This document shows, piece after piece, positions 12,891 to 52,892 of a stretch of DNA of 64,000 nucleotides. The stretch comes from Artemia franciscana (Eukaryota; Arthropoda; Branchiopoda; Anostraca; Artemiidae). The notes under the pieces are model-generated. The model saw only the letters and a program-made list of their open reading frames with translations. It made no database searches and was not told where the DNA came from. The translations under genes were made by a program, and so were the position numbers. How positions within the stretch are numbered: position 1 is the stretch's first letter; every line of letters begins with the position of its first letter. The DNA is taken from positions 372,001 through 436,000 of the forward strand of contig NW_027062997.1 of assembly GCF_032884065.1 (NCBI RefSeq), given 5' to 3'.

Positions 12891-15110
12891 CTCCTGAAAA
12901 GTTACAAAACTGGTATATGTTCCACATCTAATTATTACAGACGACTGGGCAAGGGCAAAAACAAAACTTAGAAAAATATTAACTAAATAGGATCCTATCA
13001 AAATAATGCGATTTACAAAAAGTCGCCTAACAATATACTGTAAATAAATCATTTCACCACATAGTATTTCACTTAACTATAAAAATACTTTTAATAATTG
13101 GAGATTAAAAGTCCATTTTACAGCCTGATTGCTTGCATGGTTTAAATATATTCCTCAGACTGAAGAGAAACTAGAAGTGAAATCTTGTCTCAATATTTAT
13201 AGGAAGAACCGCTCAGGTAAATTTGGCCCTAAAAACTATAAATTTGTGAGTTTTCAGAATCCCTTCCACAAAAAAATTAAATTTAAAATAGAATGAAATT
13301 CTCAACGTTCCTAAGACTTGCTTTCAGTAATGAAATAGTGGATAACCATCCCTTTATTTTGTGTGGACTGCTTAACTTAATGCTTAGAGGCAAGTGTGGT
13401 TTGATGTGGCAATGCGAACTCTAAGAATAGGACAATTTTCATACAGCTTTTCAGAAGTCTATGTCAATTAGCTATCCCCTAATTTGCTTCCAAAGTCGGG
13501 TCAAAATTAGTGCGTTACACGTATAATCTCTTTTGATTTAGGAGATGGGTCCAAATCCTGGAGTTACTGGTTATTTACTTTGGAAAGGGGCCCAGCGGCA
13601 TGATTCTATATGCTTAGCCAAAGTTAAATCAGCTCTAAATGGGTACCTGGTGAAATTTTGGGAAGATAAAGAGGAAGGTTGTGTGAGAGTAAAGGGTAGC
13701 TGTCCCCCAGTCCCCCTCCCTTTGCACCTTTTAGCTCAAAGGCCATGAAATGGAGATCAGCACCGCAAGTAGGAGCTATAAAGTCCATTGTTGTATTCTT
13801 TACATTCACCTTTAGTTTTTGTTGCTATGGCATTGAAGGGGAGACAACGATAAAATGGACATACTGTTTTTTAGAGCATTGTAATGATGGGAGGAGATAT
13901 TAAGGAATTGCAAAATAGGTGTGGGGTAGTCAAAGAAGTGGAATGTAGATTCCAAGACCAGGAAATCCCGACATGGAACAAGATGTATACGAAAGATTCC
14001 TTTGAGTTCTCTTGCACCAGATATTAGGGCAAAACATTTGTTTTAAATTTGATTTTAGGACTTAAAGTAAAGTAAATTTTAAATTTCCTTTTGTTAGATT
14101 ATTTCAATTTTCAGGCAGTTTAAAGTCTCATTGTCAATCCTTTGGATTAAAATTATGGTACAGAGAAGTTAAGATTCATGTTTCGTCCTTATTTTGTCTG
14201 ATTTTTAGTTATGGTAACGAAGATAAAAAGTAATTATAGACCCCAAAAAATTTTGCTTTGAAGGCCTTCCGAAAACAACTTATAACAATTTACAAAAACG
14301 GTTCCAAGATTTTGTTTAAAAGATGGGAGGTTTAAAAAAACTTCAAAAATCGCTTCAAAATTGTTTATATTAATATTTGTTACGTTTTTTCGAGCAGGAT
14401 GGAAATTAACTTGGGGATTTGGGGAAGGCTTAGCATTCCCTGTCCCCTCCCATCAGATACGTCCTTGTCCATTTAGTCTTTGGAATTAAAAAAACAAACA
14501 AAACAAACCTAAAATAAAAGAAACGCCGATGAATTAATGGCGTGCCACCAATCAGTTTTTGGCGACATAACGCATAACGTACCAGTGGCGTGCCGTCACC
14601 GAGCATTTTATTTAAATTGAATTTTTACTCATAAATTCATGGACAAAATAATGTTCAGTTAAGCTCTTCCTTATAGCTTCACCTATATTCCTAGCTTTAT
14701 TCTATGACTTTCCAATGCTAAACTTAATTTTAAGCACAACTCCTTGAGTCAAGAAAGTGTTGCAACTATCTTCAATCAAGGTTGCTTTGGTAGTAAACTT
14801 TCACAAATTAGAACATGGAGAGCTTATAGTAGACTATAGGGCAAGAATTGAAAAAGATCTACCAAAAAAACTTTTCATAAATAGAACTTCCAAATGTAAT
14901 AATTGCATCCTACAACCACCCAACCCACCTTTGGGAACATAGATTGCTCTAGGCCATGCATAAAAGTACCAATTTTGTCTATTCTTTTAATGGCTTTGTT
15001 AACCCGATCTTAGGATGTATTACCTTTTTGATTTCTGCTTTAGTCCTACATTGTATTTTCTGAATATTATGTATTTCTATTCCCATCTGTTCTTTTTTTT
15101 TAGACATTTA
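12891..15110. other. Non-coding stretch, nothing recognised
   Basis: No protein family or RNA gene can be supported. Short open frames here (for example 13545-13748 and 14757-14942) have no recognisable motifs and match what AT-rich DNA gives by chance. Confidence 0.4.
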
Positions 15111-15114
15111 CTTA

Positions 15115-15299
15115 CGCCAGCGGATCCAGAGGGTCCAGGGGAGGGACTCTGGGCCCTCCATATTTTTTTCTGGTTCCCTCTTACCCTGGTTTTTCTTTAA
15201 TGCTAGTCTGTTTTAGAATAAGTTGGTCAATTTGATCAATTATTGGTACCTTTGTAACATCCCCCCCCCTCCAAAAAAACTGTTCTAGATCCGAGCCTA
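15115..15299. mobile_element. Small hAT-like MITE candidate
   Basis: About 185 bp bounded by GCCAGCGGATCCAGAG on the left and CTGTTCTAGATCCGAGCC on the right, which read as imperfect inverted termini. The right part has a poly-C run followed by TTCTAGATCCG. A matching end (poly-C, then TTTTTTCTAGATCCGCCCCT) is at 26926-26958. Such CAG-GGATCCAG-type ends are common in non-autonomous hAT elements. The target duplication was not clear, so this is tentative. Confidence 0.4.
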
Positions 15300-16535
15300 T
15301 TACCAAATATCTTCTTGTGGTTTCAGTGGTAATTAGGGTGTCATAAGTGATATCAGTCTGTCCTCAGGCTTGGTCCAGCCAGCACATCCTCCCTTTTTGG
15401 TAGTAAAGTTGCATTAAGATTTCGGAGTTCATTGGTATACCCATGTTTTGGTAATTCTTCACTTGGAGTTGCTTTATTACCTTTGGAGAACAGCTTAGGG
15501 CCGCCAAGTTTCATTCATATGTATGACAGGACCTAGATATCTTCATTTGCAGCATTTTATCCTATTTCTGATTACTAGTTGTGATGTCAGCTCTCTTTCA
15601 GTCTTGTTTCTAGCTTACTATGTTCAATGGTGATTAGAGATGTTGTGCTAACAAGTGTCCTCTAATTGAAGTATTTTGTTTCTAACTGTTGGGTCATTTG
15701 TCTGACTTTTTGTCCAGTTTTGTAGTTGTGAACAATAGTTTTCATTTGTTTCTTCAAGTAATTTACTATTTTTGAAGCCTTTTCAAGCCGTATAAAATTT
15801 TTTGATGAATGTATAACAGTAGCAATATTGTGATTATCAGTTTCCAATGGTCACTTAAGACTATATTCATTTAAAAGTTGCTGGTTAGTGATGATAGTAG
15901 AATGCTCTGTTTTAAATATAATGTGGTTAAATTCTAATCACCCGTTTCTCATGGTAAATCTACTTAAAGACTAAAATCTGCTTTCTGATAGTTAATTGGC
16001 TTGAGGCACCAGTAGCACCGATTCAGAACAACCTAAAGGGGGGGGCAAAACAATCAGTAGTCCATACTAAAATAGAAAATAGGTATTTAATAAAACCAAG
16101 AAGCTTTTTTTTAATCTACGGGCACCGCTATATTTTCCCCCTACTATGATTACCAGTTTCCAATGGTCACTTAAGATCATGTTGATTTGAAATTTGCTGG
16201 ATAGGGAGGATAGTAGACTGATCTGTTTTAAATATAATTTGGTTAAATTCTTGGTTAAATAAAATAGAAAATATCTATTTGATAGAACCAAGATTTTTTT
16301 TTTAATCTACGAGCACCCCTATATTTTTCACACCCCCCCCCTATCGGCACCCCGTATATCTTTCAAATCTCTCCCCTAATTGACACCCCTGTATTGTTCA
16401 AGATTTGTTTGCATAGATGCAACAGAGAAAGATGATTTTAAAAAAAATCTATATTTAGGCCACATTTGTTGTTTCTGACAAATTAGAATATGCCAGTTAA
16501 TCACTAAAACTTGTTTTTCTGTTGTGTTTGAATTG
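15300..16535. other. Non-coding stretch with a short internal duplication
   Basis: No gene is supported. About 15830-15945 and 16145-16260 are related (TTACCAGTTTCCAATGGTCACTTAAGA in the second, TATCAGTTTCCAATGGTCAC in the first, followed by TGTTTTAAATATAAT in both), a direct repeat about 315 bp apart. Confidence 0.5.
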
Positions 16536-16539
16536 TTTG

Positions 16540-18150
16540 CGTCGGGTCTTAGTGTCCATTTTCCTCATCTTACTTTTCTTATCAACCTTATATTAGTGAT
16601 TAATGGTTTTAGCCGATTTGTTCTTTTCTTTTTCTTTTTTAGAAGAAAAAAGTAAAAAAAAAGTTGACAAACATACCAGGCTCAGACCTCTTTCTGTGTT
16701 TGAAGTTTTTTTTTTCATCGGGTAATAGCGCCTTTTTTTTCTTTTATTTATTTTGCTCTTCATATTGGCCTTAAATTATTGATTTGTATTTTTGTCGTTA
16801 TCTTCTTCTCCTTCTCTTTATTCAGAAGAAAAAAATAAAAAAGTAGACAAGCCTTAGAGGTTTGAACCCTTTTTTGTGTTCGAAACTTTTTTATCACGTC
16901 TTAGTGACCATCCTTTTTTATAGCTTTTTTTAATAGCCTTAAACTAGTGACTTATGTTTTATGCCGTCTTTTGTTTTCCATTGCTTTTTTTTTGAAGAAA
17001 TAAAGTTAAAAGAAAAGTGGACACACGTTCTGGGTTTGGACCCTTTTCTATTATCAAAGCTTTTTTATCGGGTCATAGAAGCCATTTTTTTTAAATCTTG
17101 CTTTCCTTAATAGCCTTAAATTAGTGATTTATTTTTTTTTGCCCTTCTCTTCTTTACTTTTTTCGGAAGAAAAAAGTAAAAAAAAGTGGACACACGTACC
17201 TGGTTCGAACCCTTCTCTGTGTTCGAAGTTTTTTATTGGAACATAGCGGCCATTTTTTTTCATCTTGCTTTTCTTATTAGCCTTCAATCGGTGATTTATA
17301 TTTTTTCCGTTCTCTTCTTTTCTTTCCTTTTTTCGGAAAAAAAAAGAAAATAAAACTAACACATATACTGGGCTCCAACCCTGTTCTGTGTTTGATGCAT
17401 TTTATCGGGTCTTGGCGTCCATATCTTTTTATTGCTTGTCTTATTAGCCTTAAATTAGTGATTATGTTTTTTCCCGTTTTCATATTTTCAATTCCTTTTT
17501 TCGAAAGAAAAAAGTGGACACACGTATCGGATCCGAACCCGTTTTTGTGTTCAAAATTTTTTTTATGCAGTCATGGCGGTGGTGATTTATGTTTTTGCCG
17601 TTCTCTTCTTTTCATTCCTTTTTTCAGGAGGTAAAAGTAAAAAAAGGGGGACACACAGAATCGGTTTGAACCATTTTCTTTATTCGAAGCTTTTTTATTA
17701 AGTTGTAGCTGCCATTTTCTATGTCTTGCTTTTCTTATTTGCCTTAGATTTGTGATTTGTGTTTATGCTGTTCTCTTCTTTTCTTTCCTTTTTAAGGAAG
17801 AAAAAAAAAAAAAAAAAACAGACACATATACTGGGTTTGAACCCTTTTCTGTATTCGAAGCTTTTCTTAGGGTTGTAGTGGCCATTTTTTTATCTTGCTT
17901 TTCTTATTAGCCTTAAATTAGTGATTTATGTTATTTGCTGTTCTCTTCCTTTCTTTCCTTTTTTCAGAAGAAAAAAGTAAAAAAGTGGACACATAAACTG
18001 GGTTCAAACCCTTTTTTGTGTTCGAAGTTTTTCTTATCGGGTCGTAGCGTCCTTTTTTTATTTTTCTTTTCTTATTAGCCTTAAATTAGTAATTTGTGGC
18101 TTTTGTCGTCCTCTTCTTTTCCTTTTCCTTTTTATGGAAGAAAAAAGTGG
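16540..18150. repeat. Ten-unit ~170-bp minisatellite
   Basis: An anchor resembling TATCGGGTCATAGCGGCCAT recurs near 16545, 16716, 16889, 17066, 17234, 17404, 17565, 17696, 17868 and 18037, mostly 160-177 bp apart, with one shortened unit of about 131 bp. Each unit also has TTAGCCTTAAATTAGTGATT, TTCTCTTCTTTTC, a CCTTTTTTCGGAAGAAAAAA-like segment that can fold on itself, AGTGGACACACGTA and TGGGTTCGAACCCTTTTCTG. Open frames inside it arise from the repetition and are not genes. Confidence 0.9.
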
Positions 18151-18276
18151 ACATATCAGTGTTCACTTTTTAAATGAAGTATTTTTTCTTGTTACACAAG
18201 CTGGTGAGTCATAAGTTTTCTTCAAGAGGTTTCCAAAAATGGTGATTTTGGGACTTTTCTCATTTTTGACACTATT

Positions 18277-18820
18277 TCAAGAAGTTTGGGATGGCATACT
18301 AACCCCAGAAGTAGCCAAGCAATATAAAACAGAATTTGGTCGATAATTACTAAAATTTTTAAGGTCTTTTCCTCGCTTCGGGATAGTGGAGAAAAACTCC
18401 ACTAAAAAACTGTCCGGGACAATTGATTCGGCAAGGGATGATTGGAATAGTAATTGTAAATGGAAAATAATAGCAATGCAATCATAAGAAAAGTAATGAA
18501 AACAGATCCCATCGCTATCCATAGTTGGAGACCGTTTAACGTTTTTAAGCGCAGACCGAATATCATCTAAAGACACAGGTCAAATTTCAGATTCTCGAAT
18601 GTGGTATGGTAGAAACGGTCTTATTTTCTGCGGAAAAAATGTAAGTAATTTATTATTCATATAACTATACAAAGAGACATAAAGCAACATCCGGAGAACA
18701 CTCTTCAGTATTAATTACATTTTTCCACGAAGCTTTATCCTTGGGACTATCCCACGCATTTAAAAGAGCTCAGAGGAATTTTTCAGCCAACTCCAAAGCC
18801 TCAAATACTCCATTCCAAAA
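18277..18820 (-). pseudogene. LINE reverse transcriptase N-terminal fragment
   Basis: The minus-strand frame 18277-18576 reads SLDDIRSALKNVKRSPTMDS, then a leucine-rich stretch, TIPKRGKDLKNF and NYRPNSVL. This is the start of a LINE RT domain (SP-x-x-D-G motif, then IPK-x-GKD and NYRP). The match appears to continue upstream to about 18820 (WNGVFEALELAEKFL, then an NAWDSPKDKASW-like segment) with stops and frame changes. The RT core is absent, so this is a truncated remnant facing the plus-strand LINE that starts next to it. Confidence 0.7.
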
Positions 18821-18837
18821 AAAAGATATAATCTGGC

Positions 18838-21330
18838 TATTGGAAAATTTAATGCAGTTGTCGGCTCGAAATCCGACAGCAATGAAGACGTCCTGGGAAA
18901 ATTCGGACATGGTACCAAAAACAGAAGAAGTGGGTGCCTTCTGAAATACTGCCGGGACAACGAGCTGATAGTGGCCAACACTCTTTTCAAAGCCTGACGG
19001 AACCACCAAAAACTGCATAGATTATGTACTCGTCCCGAAACGCCGGAAAACGAGCACGCTAGACAAAGTCGCTCTTACTGGAGGAGACTTTGACCGTGAT
19101 CACGCACTAGTAATGGCATCTTTCCACCTCTGTCTGAAGTCGGCAATAAAATTCTAGAAAAAATTTCCGAAATTCCGTACTAAGTTTCTGAAACAAAAGT
19201 CAACTTGCAACTGTTACAGGATAAATCTCGATTTGGCTCTCAAAAATCTCTTCAATGAATCCAGAGGAAATAGATTTAGACGCCCTAGTCGACAAGAGCA
19301 CCGAGACCTTCATACACATAGCCGAGAGAGTCTTCGGAAGAACTAATGGCTCTGAAAAGCCATAGATCACCGATGTGAACATTCAACTGCGCAAAGAGAA
19401 GCGTGCTGTCGCTAATAGACAAGATCCAGAAAGCAGAGAGCATCTTAAGCGACTAACAGAAAAGAAGATCACACGCGCTCTAACCACGTACATTCATGAC
19501 AAATGTAACCAATGCGAGCTCGACTTCCGGAAAGGCTATACCCATTACATGTACAAAAGAATACGAGAGCTGTCGAGGCACAAAACTACACTAACAAATG
19601 TACTCCTGAATAAGGACGGGACTCGCATCAATGACACAACAGGAATGAGAGAGAGGAAACAAAATTTTCATGAAAAGTTAAACCCCCCAAATCAATTCTA
19701 ACCCTGCCGTTCTTGAGAATTTAACCATCTCCCCATTGGAACCAAGCCCACCACCACTCAGAAGCGAGGTTGAAGCTGCCTTGAAGTCAGTAAAATCAAA
19801 TAAATCGCCTGGACCAGATGGATTGCAAGCAGAACTCCTGAAAGTCAACTCAGAAGTCGTAACAGACCTCTACCACAAACTTGCCACAGCTGCCTACCAC
19901 AGGGAATATTTCGCGAAAACGTGGTATCCCGCTACCATAATTCCTCTGCATAAGAAAGGGTCCAAAGACGAATGTGACAATTACCGTCCAATTAGCCTGA
20001 CAAGCCAACCTGCCAAGTGTTGACCAAGATACTATTAGACCGAATAAAGGCATTAACCAGTCACGTCATCCCGTAGTATCAGGCGGGTTTCTGAGCGAAC
20101 CGCTCGACGATAGACCAGATTTTTATCATCCGTCAAGCAATGGAAAAATACCTTGGATACGGTCAGGACCTCTATCATTGACTTCAATTGACTTGACTCA
20201 ATTGTTCGTTGACTTCAAACAAGCTTTCTACTTTAATTGGAGTTATGGCCTTTGGATGACACTACTTCATTACGGCATCCCGTCAAATATGGTATCACTT
20301 ATTCGTAACCTGTATGAGCGGTTCAAAAGCCAAGTACAAACAGTTAAGGGAACGACCGAAGAATTTCAAACTTCTATTGGTGTTTTGCAAGGATGCATCC
20401 TCGCACCTCACATGTTTAATCTCTTCCTCCATTGTGTAATGTCGCATGTTGAAGCAACCAATGGGGCAATGATAGAAGGGATCTTAATCGATAAGCTGGT
20501 ATACGCATATGACATTGTCATGCTCGCTGGATCCGTCGCTTAACTCCAAACCAAAGCAGACAATCTGGAAGTATTTACATGAACCTTCGGAATGAAAATT
20601 AACGAGAATATAACGAAATTCATGCGCGTGTCGAGGTTCAATAACCCATCCCTACCAAAAATAAAGCTTAATGGAGCGGAAATAGAATGGATAGACAGCT
20701 TCATATATCTGGGGAACCAGATCACGAAAGACAATAATCACTCAGTGGACATGAAAAGACGCCTGGCTCTGGGCAGGACCAACTTCAAAGCTCTGACGCC
20801 AATATGGAAGCAAAATCGAATCTCCGTGAAGCTAAAACTTAAACTATTCAGCTCCATCATCATTCCTATAGCTAACTACGGTTGTGAAAGATGGACAGTC
20901 AGAAGACATGACTCCAGAAGACTCGCCGCGTTTGAGACATAGCTGCTGCGTCGAATCGCTGGCATAACATACATAGATCGAGTCTCAAATGCCGACCTTC
21001 TCAAAAGACTGCAGTATAACACTCCCATCCTCAACAGGGTGTGTCCAACAATTCAGGTGGCTTGGCCACGTCCAGCGCATGTACAACGATCAACTACCGA
21101 TAATTGCCTTCGAAGGTCTCATCCATGGTTCTCGCCCTCCAAAGCGCTGGAAGGACAACTTCTCCGTCTGCAACCTCCCTGGTCTTCTCAGATTGGCAAA
21201 AAACAGAGAGCAGTATAGGCGACAAATACATTGGCTTGTGAGGAGAGGCCCTGAGACGACCACCAAGGCCGGATGGGACTTAAGTCAAATAAGTCTTCCA
21301 GATTTTCTATTGGACATATATTATTAGAAA
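18838..21330 (+). pseudogene. RTE-like LINE remnant: endonuclease and reverse transcriptase
   Basis: Non-LTR retrotransposon ORF2 in pieces. The end of an AP-type endonuclease is recognisable at 18838-19155 (a GKFNAVVGS-like catalytic segment, LLKYCRDNELIVANTLF, NCIDYVLVPKR, then FDRDHALVMASF where active enzymes have SDH). A linker frame spans 19375-19701. RT motifs follow at 19736-20023 (SNKSPGPDGLQAELLK, PLHKKGSKDECDNYRP), 20178-20543 (GVLQGCILAPHMF, then YAYDIVML), 20592-20942 (FIYLGNQIT) and 20989-21327 (FRWLGHVQRMYNDQLP). Frame breaks lie near 19155, 19700, 20025 and 20541. The catalytic YADD has become YAYD, so it is dead even without the breaks. Clade assignment is from general motif style. 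Confidence 0.8.
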
Positions 21331-21440
21331 TTTTTTAACATTTATTATTTTATTTTAGCATTTTATTATTTTTTTATTTATTTTTATTTATTTTTATTTA
21401 TTATTATTTTTAATTATTTATTTATTATTTTAGCATTTTT
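21331..21440 (+). repeat. TTATT-type low-complexity 3' tail of the LINE
   Basis: Immediately after the last ORF of the plus-strand LINE the DNA becomes almost pure T/A with TTTTTATTTA-like units. Several LINE clades end in short tandem repeats. Here it marks the likely 3' end. Confidence 0.6.
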
Positions 21441-22728
21441 TTTTAAATTTTCTTCAGTCAAAAACACAGCAGACAGAAATTCGGATTCTTATAGAAAAAA
21501 CTGAGAAGATTAAACATATTATTTGAATAAAGAAAAAGACTCCATTAACAAAACTTGTTAATTTTGAAATCCATAACACAAATTTTTTCAGAGAAAATTA
21601 AATAACTAAATTCACCCGAAGATGAGCAGAAATAGTCAAATAATTTTTCAAGCTTAAAACTGCCATAAATCATTATGACCAAATAAATAAGACCCAAAAC
21701 GAAGAGGAACAACAAAAAAACTGGAGCAGAAACTCTAAACGAGTAAAAACGAAGAGGAATAGAGTAGACTTCCCCCGTGGCTTCTTTAGGGATTGGTGTA
21801 TAAGTTAACTGATGATCCACATCTGATTTTTAAGAAATGTCGGTTATAATGGAGTCTATTTTTTATTTTTCGATATTATGAGATATTAAACACATGGCTT
21901 GAAATAGAAATTGTTTTCAGTAAAGAGCAAATTATGTCCAATTATATAGAAGGCACGAGGGGCTTCAGCTGCACTCTTCTTTTTTTTCTGCAAGTCTTGA
22001 GATTGAGTCAGTTATTTATAGGAATTTATGCATGTATTTTGGTATTCATTTATATATTTATGGTTGTCTTACACTTGACACATATTTACACATATTTGAT
22101 ACACCCTGCTACTATTCCAGTAATTCGTAATTTTGAATAATCTGCAGGCAGAGCCGTTCAAAAACTGGGGGAGGGGCAACTTGGACATTCGCCCCGTGCA
22201 CCGTGACTTGAGGAGCTGGGGGATTACCCACACTGATAAAAAATTTTAATTTAATTTGGCTTTTTTATTTTATATTTGAGTCAGGAGGGGGCGCTGCAAT
22301 AAATTTTTTCAGGAAACACCAACGATAGGAAAAGCTTTGTCTGCAAGGCTGCTATTAAATATTTTTTTTTTTCAGATTGTAGGAGATAAGTTTCGATTTT
22401 TTTTCTATTTTAAAAAGTTTCCTACGTAGCTTCTTAAGGCATCTTTCTATTTGATTTTTCAAGAAATCAGAACGAATTTTGATAATTCCAACAATTTACT
22501 CGTATTCAAGACTTTTTTTTCTTAATGATGTAAACAAAAAAGCACAACAAACATTAATTTAGAAGATAGTTATATAAAACGATCAGCCACAACTTATTGT
22601 TGAATAAAAATCAAATAAGACAGTCTCAGCTTGAAAGAACGTTAAACTAAAAACTACCTTCACTGCTAAATTTACAATGATTTTAGTACAAATAATACAG
22701 GTTATTGATTAATAGTAGTAGAACAACT
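21441..22728. other. Region between the LINE tail and the F-box gene
   Basis: No firm gene. A minus-strand open frame at 21545-21820 could encode about 91 residues with one strongly hydrophobic segment (roughly residues 31-54), but I know no family for it. A G-rich patch at 22146-22300 resembles the one near 4270. Confidence 0.35.
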
Positions 22729-22734
22729 TTTATT
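22729..22734 (-). promoter_or_regulatory. Probable polyadenylation signal of the F-box/LRR gene
   Basis: AATAAA on the minus strand, 77 bases past the stop codon of the last exon. Position and sequence fit a canonical poly(A) signal. No transcript evidence is available. Confidence 0.5.
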
Positions 22735-22811
22735 ATCAAAACAATGAAATATCGTACTGATAGCACAGCAAAAGCATAGCTTGCGAGACTGTGCTAATGG
22801 ACAACAAAAAA

Positions 22812-50283
<27,472 letters not shown>

Positions 50284-50296
50284 CTAGAACGGTATA

Positions 50297-50972
50297 AATA
50301 AATAATAAATAATTTATTCCAGAAAAAGCCCGTGGGCCATAGGAAAATTACATAACAACAAACAAACAACAAATTAACTACATTAAATTAATACTATTTA
50401 AAGAAAACGCTCCCGATGTGCCGCTGCAATCCTTACAAATCTTGCTATCCTTTTAATACTCAGGAAATTTGTCTCTTTCATTCTATCTAGTATCCATATC
50501 TCATTCAATTTTTCTTTACCATACATCAAAATACCAATCAAAAATCCATACCAATCAAAAATACATTTCCCCTCCAATCCTAATAAGCCTTCAAATCCTC
50601 TCTACTTAACCCAACCTTCCAAAATACCTCCTCCCCCCAACTACCCTTTATCTGTCTATACAATTTTAACGACCCTGAACGATCCAGAATTGCCCACCAT
50701 ATCTGTATTTCTTGGTTCTTCAACCTCTCTTGTACCTCCCTTATTACTATTTCCTCCATACCCATAATCCCCTTTCCTTCATTCCACCATTCCCCTAATC
50801 CACACTTATCTAAGATATCCTTAATCTCCGCCGGCCACCCTGTTTAACTATTCTGTCTCAACGCCTCTAAGTATGCTGCCTTTGCTACCGTAAATCTCTG
50901 CATACCCAGTATCCTAACCCAATATCTCACCATGGTTACTAGCCTCATAGATCGCAGCGATACTAGCCCTAA
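50297..50972 (-). mobile_element. 5'-truncated LINE insertion with 20-bp target duplication
   Basis: The insert is bracketed by exact copies of ATATAACCTAGAACGGTATA at 50277-50296 and 50973-50992. On the minus strand it encodes the tail of a LINE ORF2 (MVRYWVRILGMQRF at about 50930, and the 50580-50765 frame with LDRSGSLKLYRQIKGSWGEE) and ends with GGCTTTTTCTGGAATAAATT and a TTATTTA tail. ORF breaks near 50845 show some decay, yet the target duplication is still perfect. It was inserted exactly at the splice acceptor of the F-box exon. Confidence 0.9.
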
Positions 50973-50992
50973 ATATAACCTAGAACGGTATA

Positions 50993-51620
50993 TACTAGCC
51001 AAAAGAATTTGGATGCAATGTGCGCCTGGCTTTTTTTGTTGAATCAATGTTGACAATTAGCCCTCAGAAAGGTGAGTGATCTATGCCACCTACCACTTAC
51101 ATTTGAAAACGTCTCATATTTTAATCACATATTAAATACACCATTTAGCATTAACACAACAAGCGGTGTTATTACTTGTAGTATATTCATTCTGCTTAAA
51201 GTACTTTTACAGTAAAGAGCTATATACCTTTTAGATGTTTTCTATTTATTTATTTTTCCCTTTGCCCAAATTATCTGGAAAAGGTGATCCTAGAACCATC
51301 ACAGTGGGCTCATTTGACTGACTAAAATTTGAAGATAGCCATTTTATTGCTAACTTTGATAGGATAAAAAGATTCCATCTTGGGTCTCCCCTTGGCTTGA
51401 AATTTAAAGGGTATTTTTTTATATTTGCTTGCGATGTACCCAAAAATCCTTCAGTCAAGGGTATCCACCAACTAAAATATCAGCAGCATCAAAGTAACAG
51501 CTAGGGAGATCAAGCTGAAACTTTAGTGAGCTGTTGAAGGGTCTAGTCAACCTCAAATCTTGGCTTGGGGGAGAGGCTATGAGTAAATATAAACCCCGAC
51601 ACTAATCATAACTATTGAAA
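50993..51620. other. DNA upstream of the F-box exon with a module fragment
   Basis: About 51270-51420 is a diverged module copy (GAAGATAGCCATTTTATTGC). I searched the minus strand here for a start-codon exon and found none I could support. Confidence 0.45.
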
Positions 51621-51830
51621 TCCTTTTCTTCTTCTTCTTTTTCAGCAGGCGGGGACTTTTCAATCCCCCCCCCAATCATTTTCTTTATTATACTAGTCTT
51701 CTTCTTCTTTTACAGCAGGCGGGGACTTTTCAGTCGAGACTATTCAGCCCGTTTCCTTTTGACTCACTCTGTGAGATGGACAGAGCTACGGAGTTGGTTT
51801 ATCTTATTTATCTTGTTTCTGCTCAGATTT
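51621..51830 (-). repeat. 3' end of the large LINE with duplicated tail
   Basis: After the ORF2 stop on the minus strand comes a GC-richer 3' segment and then two copies of AAAAGTCCCCGCCTGCTG followed by AAAAGAAGAAGAAG-type sequence, about 68 bp apart. This marks the LINE 3' terminus, with a duplicated tail. Confidence 0.65.
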
Positions 51831-52892
51831 CTTGCAGTAAATCTTTTGATACTAGGAGTTGAATTATGAGAGAATATATATTGAGTTCTGTGCTCTGTGT
51901 GCAAGTATGGTCAGCAAGACTCTTGGCTGTTAGTGGAATTTTGTAGCGTTTGAAGCATTCTAACATCTTACATTGCAGGGTATACTGTGCAGATGTCAGC
52001 ATATTATATTCAAATAGGCAATGATCGATTGTTTCATTTTTAAAATTACATGACCTGCAAAAGGGGGAAGAGGGAACTCCGCCACTTGAATTAGGGAGCT
52101 GATATGAAAACGCCTGAAAATTTAGCCCATTTGAACCTGACCGAATTCTATGATAAATCTTGTAAAGGTGCTTACTAGGGAAAGGTGATAGGGTTGATTG
52201 GTCTCCCATTTGGCTGGTCAATATTTAAAGCATTTTTTGCTATTTCATCTGCCTTATGGTTACCTATTAAACCCGAGTGGCTTAGAATATACTGGAGATG
52301 AGTTAAAATACCTCTTGAAGCGAGAATATCGATAATCCTAAGACAAAAAAAATGTGTCAATATCCATCTTATATTGAGAAGCTGAAGAAAGCAGCTCAAG
52401 GCTTGATAAAGAGTCAGAATATATTATAATATTTATAAAATTAACAGTCATATATTCATTAACCATGAGGAACTCTAATGCCATGATTATGGCATTTAAC
52501 TCCGCAGACATTACAGATGCATTATCGTGATCTCTCGCCTAAAGCAATGTTATGGGTTGGAATAAACGCTTCGCTTGTCACTTTCTCACTCATTTTGGAC
52601 CCATCAACAAAAATTTGGAAATGGTTTTTACATGCAACAGTATTGAGCTCGGCAAATTTTGTCTGTATAAAAGCAATGGGGGTGAGTTCTTTGGTCTACT
52701 TTGAGGAATCAGTTTTTATTATGGGGATTGACCAACTCCATGGGGGGGGGGGGAATGTGGATGCAATAGATTTTACTGGCACTGGGAACTTCTTCTGGGT
52801 ATTTGCATATTCATTTGCAATGCCTCTAAACATAGATAGATTCCTTAACCAGTTATGCAGAGTATGGCAATCATAGGTTTCAATTTTTATAA
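51823..52892 (-). pseudogene. Large I/Jockey-like LINE ORF2: RNase H and C-terminal part
   Basis: On the minus strand, in slightly broken frames: IETYDCHTLHNWLRNLSMFR near 52855-52800, then RNase H with SAELNAIIMALEFL (catalytic Glu) near 52500, YSDSLSSLELL (catalytic Asp) near 52415-52385, and HSGLIGNHKADEIAKNA near 52285-52235. The 51823-52221 frame (KHLYKIYHRIRSG, FCRSCNFKNETIDHCLFE with a Cys-His cluster) is the C-terminal domain. The RNase H helped remove template RNA. It is cut off from its RT by the R1/foldback insertion at about 52893-54640. Confidence 0.8.

Noticed and set aside
17129..17634. Several overlapping open frames rich in Lys or Phe
   Set aside because: They arise from the 170-bp minisatellite units and have no independent coding evidence.
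16540..18150. Array of tRNA genes or pseudogenes suggested by GGTTCGAACCC words
   Set aside because: No A box, acceptor stem or cloverleaf could be fitted around the B-box-like word. Kept only as a finding about the repeat.
16540..18150. CRISPR array suggested by regular spacing
   Set aside because: The repeated part makes up nearly the whole unit, there are no unique spacers, and the context is eukaryotic.
21545..21820. Possible small membrane protein gene on the minus strand
   Set aside because: One hydrophobic segment and no recognised family, splice sites or neighbours. It lies beside a LINE tail. Mentioned only in the region note.
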